Origin: Phycisphaerae bacterium
Lineage (GTDB): Bacteria > Planctomycetota > Phycisphaerae > Phycisphaerales > UBA1924
Assembly: GCA_016794945.1 (NCBI GenBank)
Contig: JAEUIX010000159.1
Coordinates: 1 to 5,381 of the forward strand
Length of the DNA stretch: 5,381 nucleotides
Reading direction: 5' to 3'
Shown here piece after piece: positions 1 to 5,066 of the stretch; the first letter of the stretch is position 1; every line of letters starts with the position of its first letter. The position numbers and the translations under genes were made by a program. Under the pieces are notes generated by a model. It was not told the DNA's origin. It worked only from the letters and a program-made list of their open reading frames with translations, and did no database searches.

Positions 1-178
1 ACCTCCAGGCGGGTTTGAGCACGATGAACCAGAGGCTCGGGCGCAGCGACGCGATCACGAGCTCGCCCTGCGGCACCAGCTCGCGCAACCCCGGCAGCTC
101 CGCGACCGGCAGCGGCGACGCGACAGCCGCGTGCATCGGGCCCTGCGGCCAGCGGGCTGGCGCGGCGGCCCGATTCAC
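1..178 (-). CDS. Partial hypothetical protein, N-terminal 59 codons (possible membrane or PH-like protein)
   Basis: An open frame runs leftward off the window edge. I place its start at GTG 178-176, which overlaps the hpt stop as GTGA and has a GGGAGG ribosome-site-like stretch about 4 bases upstream. An in-frame ATG at 136-134 (codon 15) is the alternative. The first 30 or so residues are rich in Ala and Pro. Residues 34-59 read as a conserved-looking block: 'LVPQGELVIASLRPS' then 'LWFIVLKPAWR', a charged segment leading into a hydrophobic one. The pattern 'GE.vi...RPS.wFi' resembles the opening of bacterial PH-domain (YdbS-like) membrane proteins, but too little is visible to assign it. Position and overlap suggest co-translation with hpt as the last visible gene of a ppa-hpt transcript. 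That it is coding is fairly likely; its function is unknown. Confidence 0.6.
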   Translation of the reverse strand, partial: MNRAAAPARWPQGPMHAAVASPLPVAELPGLRELVPQGELVIASLRPSLWFIVLKPAWR

Positions 179-750
179 ACGCCCTCCCGCCCGTCGGTGA
201 GCGTCACGATGTCCGGCGTGTTGCGGTACAGCCCGTCGAAATCCAGTCCGTAGCCCACCACGAACTCATCGTCGATGCGGAAGCCGAAGTGCTCCACCGC
301 GACCTCTTCGTCGCGACCGCCGGCCTTGGTCTTGTTCAGCAGCACCGCCAGGCGCAGGCTCTGGGGGTGCTGGGCCGCGATCACCCGCCGCAGCAGCCCG
401 AGCGTCCGTCCCGAGTCGAGAATGTCGTCGACCACCAGCACGCGGGCCCCTTTGAGGTCCGTGGGCAGCCCGCTCTGCACCGTCACGCCCTGCGAACTGG
501 TCGCCTTGCCCGGGTAGCTGCTGAGCGTCACCGGGCGGATGCTCATGCTCACGGGCATGTGACGGATCAGATCCGCGACGAACACCAGGGCGCCGGTGAG
601 CACGGGCACCAGCACCAGGGGCCCCGGCGTCTGACCCGCCCGCTCCAGATCCAGTCGCTCGTGCTCCAGCGCGGCGGTGATCTCCCGCCCCAGGTCCGCG
701 ACCCGTTGTGCGATCTGCTCGCGCCGGATGAGCACCCTCTGGATCCGCAT
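175..750 (-). CDS. hpt: Hypoxanthine(-guanine) phosphoribosyltransferase
   Basis: Cytosolic purine-salvage enzyme that joins hypoxanthine or guanine to PRPP, giving IMP or GMP and pyrophosphate. The 191-residue length is normal for bacterial Hpt (about 175-190). Visible motifs in order are: the pyrophosphate loop 'LTGAL' (51-55); the mobile-loop region with Ser78-Tyr79 and 'TSSQG' (about 78-88); the PRPP-binding signature 'VLVVDDILDSGRTL' (104-117), whose Asp112 matches the general-base Asp137 of human HPRT; Lys140 in 'LLNK', matching the purine-contacting Lys165; and 'EFVVGYGLD' (162-170), whose Asp170 matches Asp193. Arg176 follows where the human enzyme has Arg199. All key residues are present. 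The start is the ATG at 750-748. No good Shine-Dalgarno is seen; instead TAGGCT ends 6 bases before the ATG. The gene lies 41 bases after the ppa stop and shares a GTGA overlap with the next gene. Guanine versus hypoxanthine preference cannot be read from sequence. Confidence 0.95.
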   Translation of the reverse strand: MRIQRVLIRREQIAQRVADLGREITAALEHERLDLERAGQTPGPLVLVPVLTGALVFVADLIRHMPVSMSIRPVTLSSYPGKATSSQGVTVQSGLPTDLKGARVLVVDDILDSGRTLGLLRRVIAAQHPQSLRLAVLLNKTKAGGRDEEVAVEHFGFRIDDEFVVGYGLDFDGLYRNTPDIVTLTDGREGV

Positions 751-756
751 GGCACC

Positions 757-762
757 AGCCTA
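757..762 (-). promoter_or_regulatory. Candidate -10 box TAGGCT for a leaderless hpt transcript
   Basis: On the minus strand TAGGCT is followed by 6 bases (GGTGCC) and then the hpt ATG. A TANNNT -10 element at this distance would place the first transcribed base at or next to the A of the ATG. No TTGACA-like -35 is found 16-18 bases upstream; that space is filled by a G-rich quadruplex motif. This could be an internal promoter inside the ppa-hpt unit. The call rests on position and on the same arrangement at ppa and the S41 protease. Confidence 0.4.
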
Positions 763-767
763 CCGAT

Positions 768-785
768 TCCCGCCCGTCCCGCCCG
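768..785 (-). repeat. Tandem 9-bp duplication forming a G-quadruplex motif
   Basis: On the plus strand TCCCGCCCG occurs twice head to tail (768-776 and 777-785). On the minus strand, the coding strand for ppa and hpt, this reads as four GGG runs with loops of 1, 2 and 1 bases (769-784). That is a very compact intramolecular G-quadruplex pattern. It fills the 41-base ppa-hpt spacer just upstream of the hpt -10 candidate and would also be present in a ppa-hpt mRNA. Any regulatory role is inference. Confidence 0.6.
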
Positions 786-791
786 CGGGGG

Positions 792-1358
792 TCACTGCAC
801 CAGCCCCTTGATGCCCCCGCGACGCCGGGCTTTCTCGTACCGTCCCAAGGCGTCCTCGATCACCGCGTGCGCCGCTTCGGCCGGCATGATCTCGTCCACG
901 GCCACGTCCTTGTTCTCCAGGATCTTGTAGTCCGCGAAGAACCGCTTGAGCATCTTGAAGATGTGCTTGGGGAAATCGCTGGCGCGCCGGAACTCGCTGT
1001 AGATGGGATCTTCCCTGAGCACCGCGATGATCTTGTGGTCCGGTTCGCCGTGGTCCACCATGGTCATCAGCCCCACCGCCCGGGCGTTGCACATCGTCAG
1101 CGGCGGGATTTCCTCGGTGCAGTAGACCAGCACGTCCAGCGGGTCGGAGTCCTCCGCCAGCGTCTGCGGAATGAACCCGTAGTTCGCCGGGTAATAGACC
1201 GCCGAGGACAGCACCCGATCCAGCCGCAGTAGCCCCGATCCCTTGTCCAGCTCGTACTTGTTGCTGGAGCCCTTGGGGATCTCGATGATCGCCTTGAATT
1301 CCCCGGGCAGTTCGCCCCCTTCGACCCCCGGGGTGACGTCATGCCAGGGATGGACCAT
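792..1358 (-). CDS. ppa: Inorganic pyrophosphatase, family I (soluble)
   Basis: Cytosolic Mg-dependent enzyme that hydrolyses pyrophosphate to two phosphates, driving biosynthetic reactions that release it. At 188 residues it is close to the E. coli enzyme (about 176). The family signature 'EDSDPLDVLV' (69-78) carries the metal-binding Asp70, Asp72 and Asp75, matching E. coli Asp65, Asp67 and Asp70. Further matches are Glu26 in 'IEIP' (E. coli Glu20), Lys34 and Glu36 (Lys29, Glu31), Arg48 (Arg43), Tyr60 in 'YYPANYGF' (Tyr55), and Asp102, Asp107 and Lys109 in 'VDHGEPDHK' (Asp97, Asp102, Lys104). The active site is therefore complete. The ATG at 1358-1356 gives the usual short 'WHD..PG' opening. 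A GGAG lies only 2 bases from the ATG, too close for normal Shine-Dalgarno use; TATGCT ends 5 bases upstream. It is first in the leftward unit, ahead of hpt, whose reaction makes pyrophosphate. Confidence 0.96.
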   Translation of the reverse strand: MVHPWHDVTPGVEGGELPGEFKAIIEIPKGSSNKYELDKGSGLLRLDRVLSSAVYYPANYGFIPQTLAEDSDPLDVLVYCTEEIPPLTMCNARAVGLMTMVDHGEPDHKIIAVLREDPIYSEFRRASDFPKHIFKMLKRFFADYKILENKDVAVDEIMPAEAAHAVIEDALGRYEKARRRGGIKGLVQ

Positions 1359-1363
1359 GCTCC

Positions 1364-1369
1364 AGCATA
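1364..1369 (-). promoter_or_regulatory. Candidate -10 box TATGCT for a leaderless ppa transcript
   Basis: On the minus strand TATGCT is followed by GGAGC and then the ppa ATG. It matches the TATAAT consensus at 4 of 6 positions. The 5-base gap puts the expected transcription start at the start codon. The best -35 candidate, CTGAGG with a 16-base spacer, is weak. The GGAG in the gap could be read as a Shine-Dalgarno, but its 2-base spacing to the ATG is too short. Confidence 0.45.
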
Positions 1370-1469
1370 GTCCCCGTTAGCCCCGCCTCAGTTCCGCGTC
1401 GCACTGAAGGTTGACCCCGCCGCGTCCGGATTCGGATCCCGGTCGGGGAGCATCCCACGCGATTCCCAC

Positions 1470-1474
1470 GGAGG
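1470..1474 (+). promoter_or_regulatory. Shine-Dalgarno GGAGG of the secreted-protein gene
   Basis: GGAGG lies 7 bases before the ATG at 1482, which is ideal spacing. It is the only textbook ribosome site before an ATG in the window and fixes the start that yields a clean signal peptide. Confidence 0.8.
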
Positions 1475-1481
1475 CGATCTC

Positions 1482-3188
1482 ATGACCCGCACCTCGACCC
1501 GTCCGACGTTCCGCACCGCGATCCTGGCCCTGGTGGCCGGCCTGGCCTGCTCGGCCACAGCCTTGGCCCAGACCGCCCAGACCAGCGAGTTCACCTACCA
1601 GGGTCGCCTGGACAACGGCAGCACCCCGGCCACCGGGAACTTCGACTTCGAGTTCGCCCTGTTCAACGCGGCCGGCGGCGGCAGCCAGGTCGGACCCACC
1701 GTGACCAAGCTCAACACGGCGGTCAACAACGGCCTCTTCACCACCACGCTCGACTTCGGCAACGTCTTCAACAGCACGCAGCTCTGGCTCGAGATCCGCG
1801 TCCGCGTCGCCGGGGGCGGGGCGTACACCACCCTGACCCCGCGCACCAAGACGACCGGCGCCCCCTCGGCCTTGTCGGTGCGCCTGCCCGCCTCCTCCAG
1901 CACCACCATGGTCGGTTCGGCGTTCAACATCGCCAACACCAGCGGCCTCACGACCGCCGGCGGCATTTCCTCGTCCGTCGGCACCGCCGCCTTCTTCGAT
2001 CTGTCCGGTTACTTCACGCCGGCCCTCCTGGCCCAGAGCAGCGCCGGCAACGGTCTTCTCGCAACCACCACCCGCTCGGGCGCCTGGGCGCTGGCGGGCC
2101 TGGCCAGCGGCACTGCCGCCCGCGCCATCATGGGTTACCACGAGGGCACCGGACAGGCCGGCTACTTCCAGATCTCGAACGTCGCCAACAACAGCGACGC
2201 GCTGTCCGCCACCACCAACGGCGGCGGCTCGGCCGCCCGCATGTCGACGACCGGAGCGGCCAACAGCAACAACACGCTCGAGGTGGTCCAGTCCGGCACC
2301 GGCCGCGCCGGCTTCTTCGACAACAACAACTCGGGCGCCACGGTGCCCACGCTCGAGGCCGAGAGCAGCGCCGACTCCGGCAGCCAGTCCGACGACACCG
2401 CCGGCATCGCCGTCAAGGGCTCGTCCAACGGCAGTTTCAGCAAGGGCGTCTACGGCTACGGCCTGACCGCGGGCGTCTGGGGTGTCAGCGGCGCCTCCGG
2501 CGGCTTCGGCGTCTGGGGCCAGAACAACACCACCGGCGGCGAGGGCGTCCGCGGCTCCACGAGCGCTAACGGCGCCTCAGGCGTCGCCGGCTACGGCAAC
2601 TTCGGCACCGGCGTCTACGGCCAGACCTCCAGCGGATACGGCGTCTTCGGCTCCAACGGCGGCTCCAACGTCTCGGGCTACGCCGGCTACTTCAACGGCC
2701 GCGTCCACGTCAACGGCACGCTCAGCAAGAACTCCGGCGCCTTCCGCATCGACCACCCGCTCGACCCCGCCAACATGTACCTCCAGCACTCCTTCGTCGA
2801 GTCGCCGGACATGAAGAACATCTACGACGGCGTCGTGGTTCTCAACGACAAGGGCGAAGCCCTGGTCGAGATGCCCAAGTGGTTCGACGCGCTCAACGCC
2901 GACTTCCGCTACCAGCTCACCTGCGTCGGCGGCTACGCCCCCGTCTACGTCGCCGAGGAGATCACGCAGCGGTCCTTCCGGATCGCCGGCGGCAAGCCCG
3001 GCCTCAAGGTCTCCTGGCAGGTCACCGGCACACGCATCGACGCCTTCGCCAAGGACAACCGCATCCAGATCGAGATCCCCAAGACCGGCGCCGAGCAGGG
3101 CCGCTACCTCTACCCCGCCGGCTTCGGCGCTGGCCCCGACAAGCAGATCAACACCCCCGCCGACACCGTGCCCCACAAGGCCGACTGA
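1482..3188 (+). CDS. Secreted GVxG-repeat protein with conserved beta-rich C-terminal domain, function unknown
   Basis: The 568-residue protein opens with a signal peptide: Arg-rich residues 1-11, hydrophobic core 13-28 and likely cleavage after 'ALA' (29). An N-terminal module follows (36-134) with 'FTYQGRL' (37-43), 'FDFEFALFN' (54-62), 'NGLFTTTLDFG' (83-93), 'LWLEIRVRV' (101-109) and 'TPR' (119-121); this pattern recurs in exported planctomycete proteins. The middle is Gly/Ser/Thr/Asn-rich, with AG[YF]F motifs at 226-229, 276-279 and 401-404 and seven GVxG units starting at 322, 331, 343, 355, 367, 377 and 387. The C-terminal domain (about 416-540) contains 'FRIDHPLDP' (421-429) and 'IAGGKPG' (501-507). 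As I recall, this type of domain ends many bacterial repeat proteins with a tail-fibre-like look. No peptidase S74 autocleavage domain is evident. A stalk-like surface or extracellular structural role is plausible but inferred. The start has a strong GGAGG and a terminator follows the gene, so it is probably transcribed alone. Confidence 0.9.
   Translation: MTRTSTRPTFRTAILALVAGLACSATALAQTAQTSEFTYQGRLDNGSTPATGNFDFEFALFNAAGGGSQVGPTVTKLNTAVNNGLFTTTLDFGNVFNSTQLWLEIRVRVAGGGAYTTLTPRTKTTGAPSALSVRLPASSSTTMVGSAFNIANTSGLTTAGGISSSVGTAAFFDLSGYFTPALLAQSSAGNGLLATTTRSGAWALAGLASGTAARAIMGYHEGTGQAGYFQISNVANNSDALSATTNGGGSAARMSTTGAANSNNTLEVVQSGTGRAGFFDNNNSGATVPTLEAESSADSGSQSDDTAGIAVKGSSNGSFSKGVYGYGLTAGVWGVSGASGGFGVWGQNNTTGGEGVRGSTSANGASGVAGYGNFGTGVYGQTSSGYGVFGSNGGSNVSGYAGYFNGRVHVNGTLSKNSGAFRIDHPLDPANMYLQHSFVESPDMKNIYDGVVVLNDKGEALVEMPKWFDALNADFRYQLTCVGGYAPVYVAEEITQRSFRIAGGKPGLKVSWQVTGTRIDAFAKDNRIQIEIPKTGAEQGRYLYPAGFGAGPDKQINTPADTVPHKAD
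2445..2651 (+). repeat. Protein-level GVxG repeat array
   Basis: Seven GVxG units (GVYG, GVWG, GVWG, GVRG, GVAG, GVYG, GVFG) begin at residues 322-387 of the secreted protein, spaced 9, 12, 12, 12, 10 and 10 residues apart. At DNA level the shared core is GGCGTC followed by a variable codon and GGC; the rest has diverged, so these are old repeats rather than a recent expansion. Regular Gly and aromatic positions suggest a stacked beta structure. Confidence 0.75.
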
Positions 3189-3199
3189 TCCGGCCGATC

Positions 3200-3226
3200 G
3201 ATCGCTCCGACTCCTGGATCGCTCCG
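3200..3226 (+). repeat. 10-bp direct repeat after the secreted-protein gene
   Basis: GATCGCTCCG occurs at 3200-3209 and again at 3217-3226, directly before the terminator stem. The copies are exact, 17 bases start to start. No function is apparent; it may be chance in GC-rich DNA. Confidence 0.4.
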
Positions 3227-3264
3227 CGCGGCCCCGGCTCACCACGCCGGGGCCGCGTTTCGTT
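3227..3264 (+). terminator. Rho-independent terminator of the secreted-protein gene
   Basis: A perfect 12-bp GC-rich inverted repeat (arms 3227-3238 and 3246-3257) encloses a 7-base loop, TCACCAC. It is followed by the short T-rich run TTTCGTT. It begins 38 bases after the stop codon. The stem is very strong but the T tract is weak, so efficiency is uncertain. It separates the secreted-protein gene from the protease gene, whose ATG lies 30 bases past the stem. Confidence 0.8.
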
Positions 3265-3275
3265 GGCCCCCGCAC

Positions 3276-3281
3276 TACCCT
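3276..3281 (+). promoter_or_regulatory. Candidate -10 box TACCCT for a leaderless protease transcript
   Basis: TACCCT is followed by ACCGCC and then the ATG at 3288. There is no Shine-Dalgarno before this start. The geometry matches those before hpt and ppa. The expected -35 position falls on the right arm of the upstream terminator and shows no TTGACA-like sequence. Confidence 0.4.
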
Positions 3282-3287
3282 ACCGCC

Positions 3288-5066
3288 ATGCCAACCATCC
3301 GAGCCTCGCGCCTGGTGCTCCCCGCCGCCGCGCTCTTCCTGGCGGGAGTGTTCGTCGCACGGCTCCCCGTCCTCATCGCCCACGCCGCCGGCGGCGAGGA
3401 CTGGACGGGCGCCGTCGGCGAAGTCCGCCGGCTCATCGAATCCCGCTACGTCGAACCGCAGGAATCCAGGGAACTGCTCCGCGGCGCCATCGACGGCATG
3501 ACCCGCGTCCTGAACGACCCCTACTCCGAGTTCATCGCCCCGTCCGACGCGGCCGAATTCGAGAAGGAAATCACCGGCCGCTTCGTCGGCATCGGCGCCA
3601 CGATCACCATCGAGGACGGCTGGCTCACCATCGCCTCGCCGATCGAGGACTCGCCCGCGCTGGCCGCCGGCCTCCGCGCCGGCGACCGCGTCGTTGAGAT
3701 CGACGGCGCCTCCACCAAGGGCCTTTCCACCGCCGACGCCGTCAGGAAGCTCACCGGCCGGGAAGGGACCTCCGTCTCGATCGGCCTCGACCGCCGACCC
3801 TCGCCCGGCGAGCCGTTCGTCCGATCCACCGTCACCATCACGCGCCGCCCCGTTGCGGCCCGCGCGGCGCACGGCTTCCTCTTCGACGACGCCCGCCAGC
3901 GCTGGAACTGGCTCATCGACCCCGCCGCAGGAATCGCCTACGTCCGACTCGCCCAGTTCACCGACACCGCCGCCGCCGAACTTCAGCAGGCTCTGGCCGA
4001 AGCGGCGAGCGCGGCGTCGCGCGATCGGCCCCTGGCCGGGATCATCCTCGACCTCCGCGACAACCCCGGCGGAATCCTCGATCAGGCCGTCGCCATCGCT
4101 GACTTGTTCCTCGAGTCCGGCGAGATCGTCTCGACCCGCGGCCGCTCCCGCAAGGGCGAGCGCTTCACCGCCGCGCGGGGCGGGCTGCTCGACCCGGTCA
4201 TCGCCGTGCTGGTGAACTCGGCATCCGCCTCCGCCAGCGAGGTCGTCGCCGGCGCACTGCAGGACAACCAGCGAGCCATCGTCCTGGGTACACGCACCTT
4301 CGGCAAGGGGCTCGTTCAGGCCGTCGAGCCGCTCGAATCCGTGCCCAACGGCTACCTCAAGCTCACCGAGCAGCGCTACTACCTCCCCTCCGGCCGCATG
4401 ATCCACCGCACCGACGACGCCGCCACATGGGGCGTCGATCCCTCACCCGGCTTCTACGTGCCGCTCTCCGACGCCCAGCAGCGCGACGCCCTTCGCGCCC
4501 TCCGCGCCATGCAGGTGGTCAGGCCGCCCGGGGCGCCCCTGCCCCCCGGAATGCCGCGGCAAGTCGACGCTCGGTGGTTCGACCCCGCGTGGATCGAGAC
4601 CGCGCTCAAGGACCGCCAACTCGCCCTGGCCCTCAAGGCCGTCCAGGGAAGGCTCTCATCCGGCGCCTGGCAGCCCACCGGCGAACCCCTGCCCTCCGGA
4701 CAGGATCAGGCCACCGCCATCGCAACCCGTGAACTGCGCCGCCTCGACGCCGCCCGCGAACGACTCCTCCGCGATCTCAGCGCCGTCGAAACCAGGATGA
4801 GCACCCTCGAATCGGCCGCGGGCGCCGCGGCGGCCCGCGCGATCTCGAAGCCCGACGATCTCTGGCCCGATGCAATGGACCTCACCGGTGGGCGGATCGA
4901 GATCTTCAGCAGCGAGGGCTCCCGTGTCGCGCTGCTCGACATCACCGGGCCCGATCTGGAACGCTGGCTCCTCGACGCCGACGTCCGCCCGCGTGGCTGG
5001 CGTCCGCCGGAGCCCGAGCCCCACCCAGCCACCGGCACGCCCGCCACCGGCACACCGAAGCCGTGA
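3288..5066 (+). CDS. S41 family carboxyl-terminal processing protease with PDZ domain
   Basis: Serine protease of the CtpA/CtpB/Prc family, which cleaves target proteins near their C-termini, usually outside the cytoplasmic membrane. Residues 9-34 are hydrophobic and form a signal anchor or signal peptide (possible cleavage near 'AHA', 31-33). A helical N-terminal region follows, with 'LNDPYSEF' typical of the family. The PDZ domain spans about 98-175 ('GRFVGIGA' 97-104, 'GLRAGD' 128-133). The S41 core (about 215-375) has 'GIAYVRL' (215-221), 'DLRDNPGG' (255-262) and 'NSASASASE' (310-318). Catalytic Ser315, Lys340 in 'FGKG' and Gln344 keep the +25 and +4 spacing known for CtpB, so the enzyme looks active. 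'YYLPSGR' (364-370) and 'GVDP' (382-385) follow. The remaining 200 residues or so are unassigned: a charged helical stretch (475-520), a beta-like '[19 protein letters not shown]' segment and a Pro/Thr tail. At 592 residues it exceeds typical CtpA (about 400-450). The ATG lacks a Shine-Dalgarno. The gene overlaps tsaD by 4 bases. Confidence 0.94.
   Translation: MPTIRASRLVLPAAALFLAGVFVARLPVLIAHAAGGEDWTGAVGEVRRLIESRYVEPQESRELLRGAIDGMTRVLNDPYSEFIAPSDAAEFEKEITGRFVGIGATITIEDGWLTIASPIEDSPALAAGLRAGDRVVEIDGASTKGLSTADAVRKLTGREGTSVSIGLDRRPSPGEPFVRSTVTITRRPVAARAAHGFLFDDARQRWNWLIDPAAGIAYVRLAQFTDTAAAELQQALAEAASAASRDRPLAGIILDLRDNPGGILDQAVAIADLFLESGEIVSTRGRSRKGERFTAARGGLLDPVIAVLVNSASASASEVVAGALQDNQRAIVLGTRTFGKGLVQAVEPLESVPNGYLKLTEQRYYLPSGRMIHRTDDAATWGVDPSPGFYVPLSDAQQRDALRALRAMQVVRPPGAPLPPGMPRQVDARWFDPAWIETALKDRQLALALKAVQGRLSSGAWQPTGEPLPSGQDQATAIATRELRRLDAARERLLRDLSAVETRMSTLESAAGAAAARAISKPDDLWPDAMDLTGGRIEIFSSEGSRVALLDITGPDLERWLLDADVRPRGWRPPEPEPHPATGTPATGTPKP
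5028..5057 (+). repeat. Tandem 15-bp repeat in the protease C-terminal tail
   Basis: Two adjacent 15-base copies (5028-5042 and 5043-5057), identical at 13 of 15 positions, encode ATGTP twice (residues 581-590). They lie in a Pro-rich tail just before the stop. This looks like a small in-frame duplication in a disordered region. Confidence 0.7.

Larger units (their letters stand above)
1359..1481. other. Divergent intergenic region between ppa and the secreted-protein gene
   Basis: This 123-base gap must hold signals for both directions. On the minus side the only good element is TATGCT next to ppa. On the plus side there is TTGACC at 1411-1416, but the hexamer 17 bases downstream is GGATCC, so I do not call a promoter. 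The Shine-Dalgarno of the plus-strand gene lies at 1470-1474. No RNA gene, long inverted repeat or small ORF is convincing. Confidence 0.7.

Noticed and set aside
15..200. 61-codon plus-strand frame at the left edge
   Set aside because: It is antisense to the minus-strand frame that is coupled to hpt and carries the conserved-looking block. This frame is Ser/Gly/Ala-rich with no motif.
289..930. 213-codon plus-strand frame opposite hpt and ppa
   Set aside because: It lies antisense to two enzymes with complete active-site motifs and has a His/Arg/Pro-rich composition typical of GC-rich shadows.
1411..1439. TTGACC (1411-1416) as a -35 box for the plus-strand gene
   Set aside because: The hexamer 17 bases downstream is GGATCC and nearby alternatives fit TATAAT poorly, so no promoter is supported.
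1536..1552. Possible lipoprotein lipobox (GLAC, residues 20-23) in the secreted protein
   Set aside because: The -3 position is Gly rather than Leu or Val, and a clean signal peptidase I site (ALA, then QT) follows at residues 27-31.
1377..2141. 254-codon minus-strand frame covering the start of the secreted-protein gene
   Set aside because: Low-complexity Gly/Arg/Ala/Glu antisense shadow with no motif. The plus strand here has a Shine-Dalgarno, a signal peptide and a recognisable module.
2577..4406. 609-codon open frame on the minus strand, antisense to the secreted-protein and protease genes
   Set aside because: It spans two well-supported plus-strand genes and the terminator between them. 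Its composition (Gly, Asp, Val, Ala, Glu) is what reading antisense to C-ending codons gives in GC-rich DNA, and no domain is recognisable.
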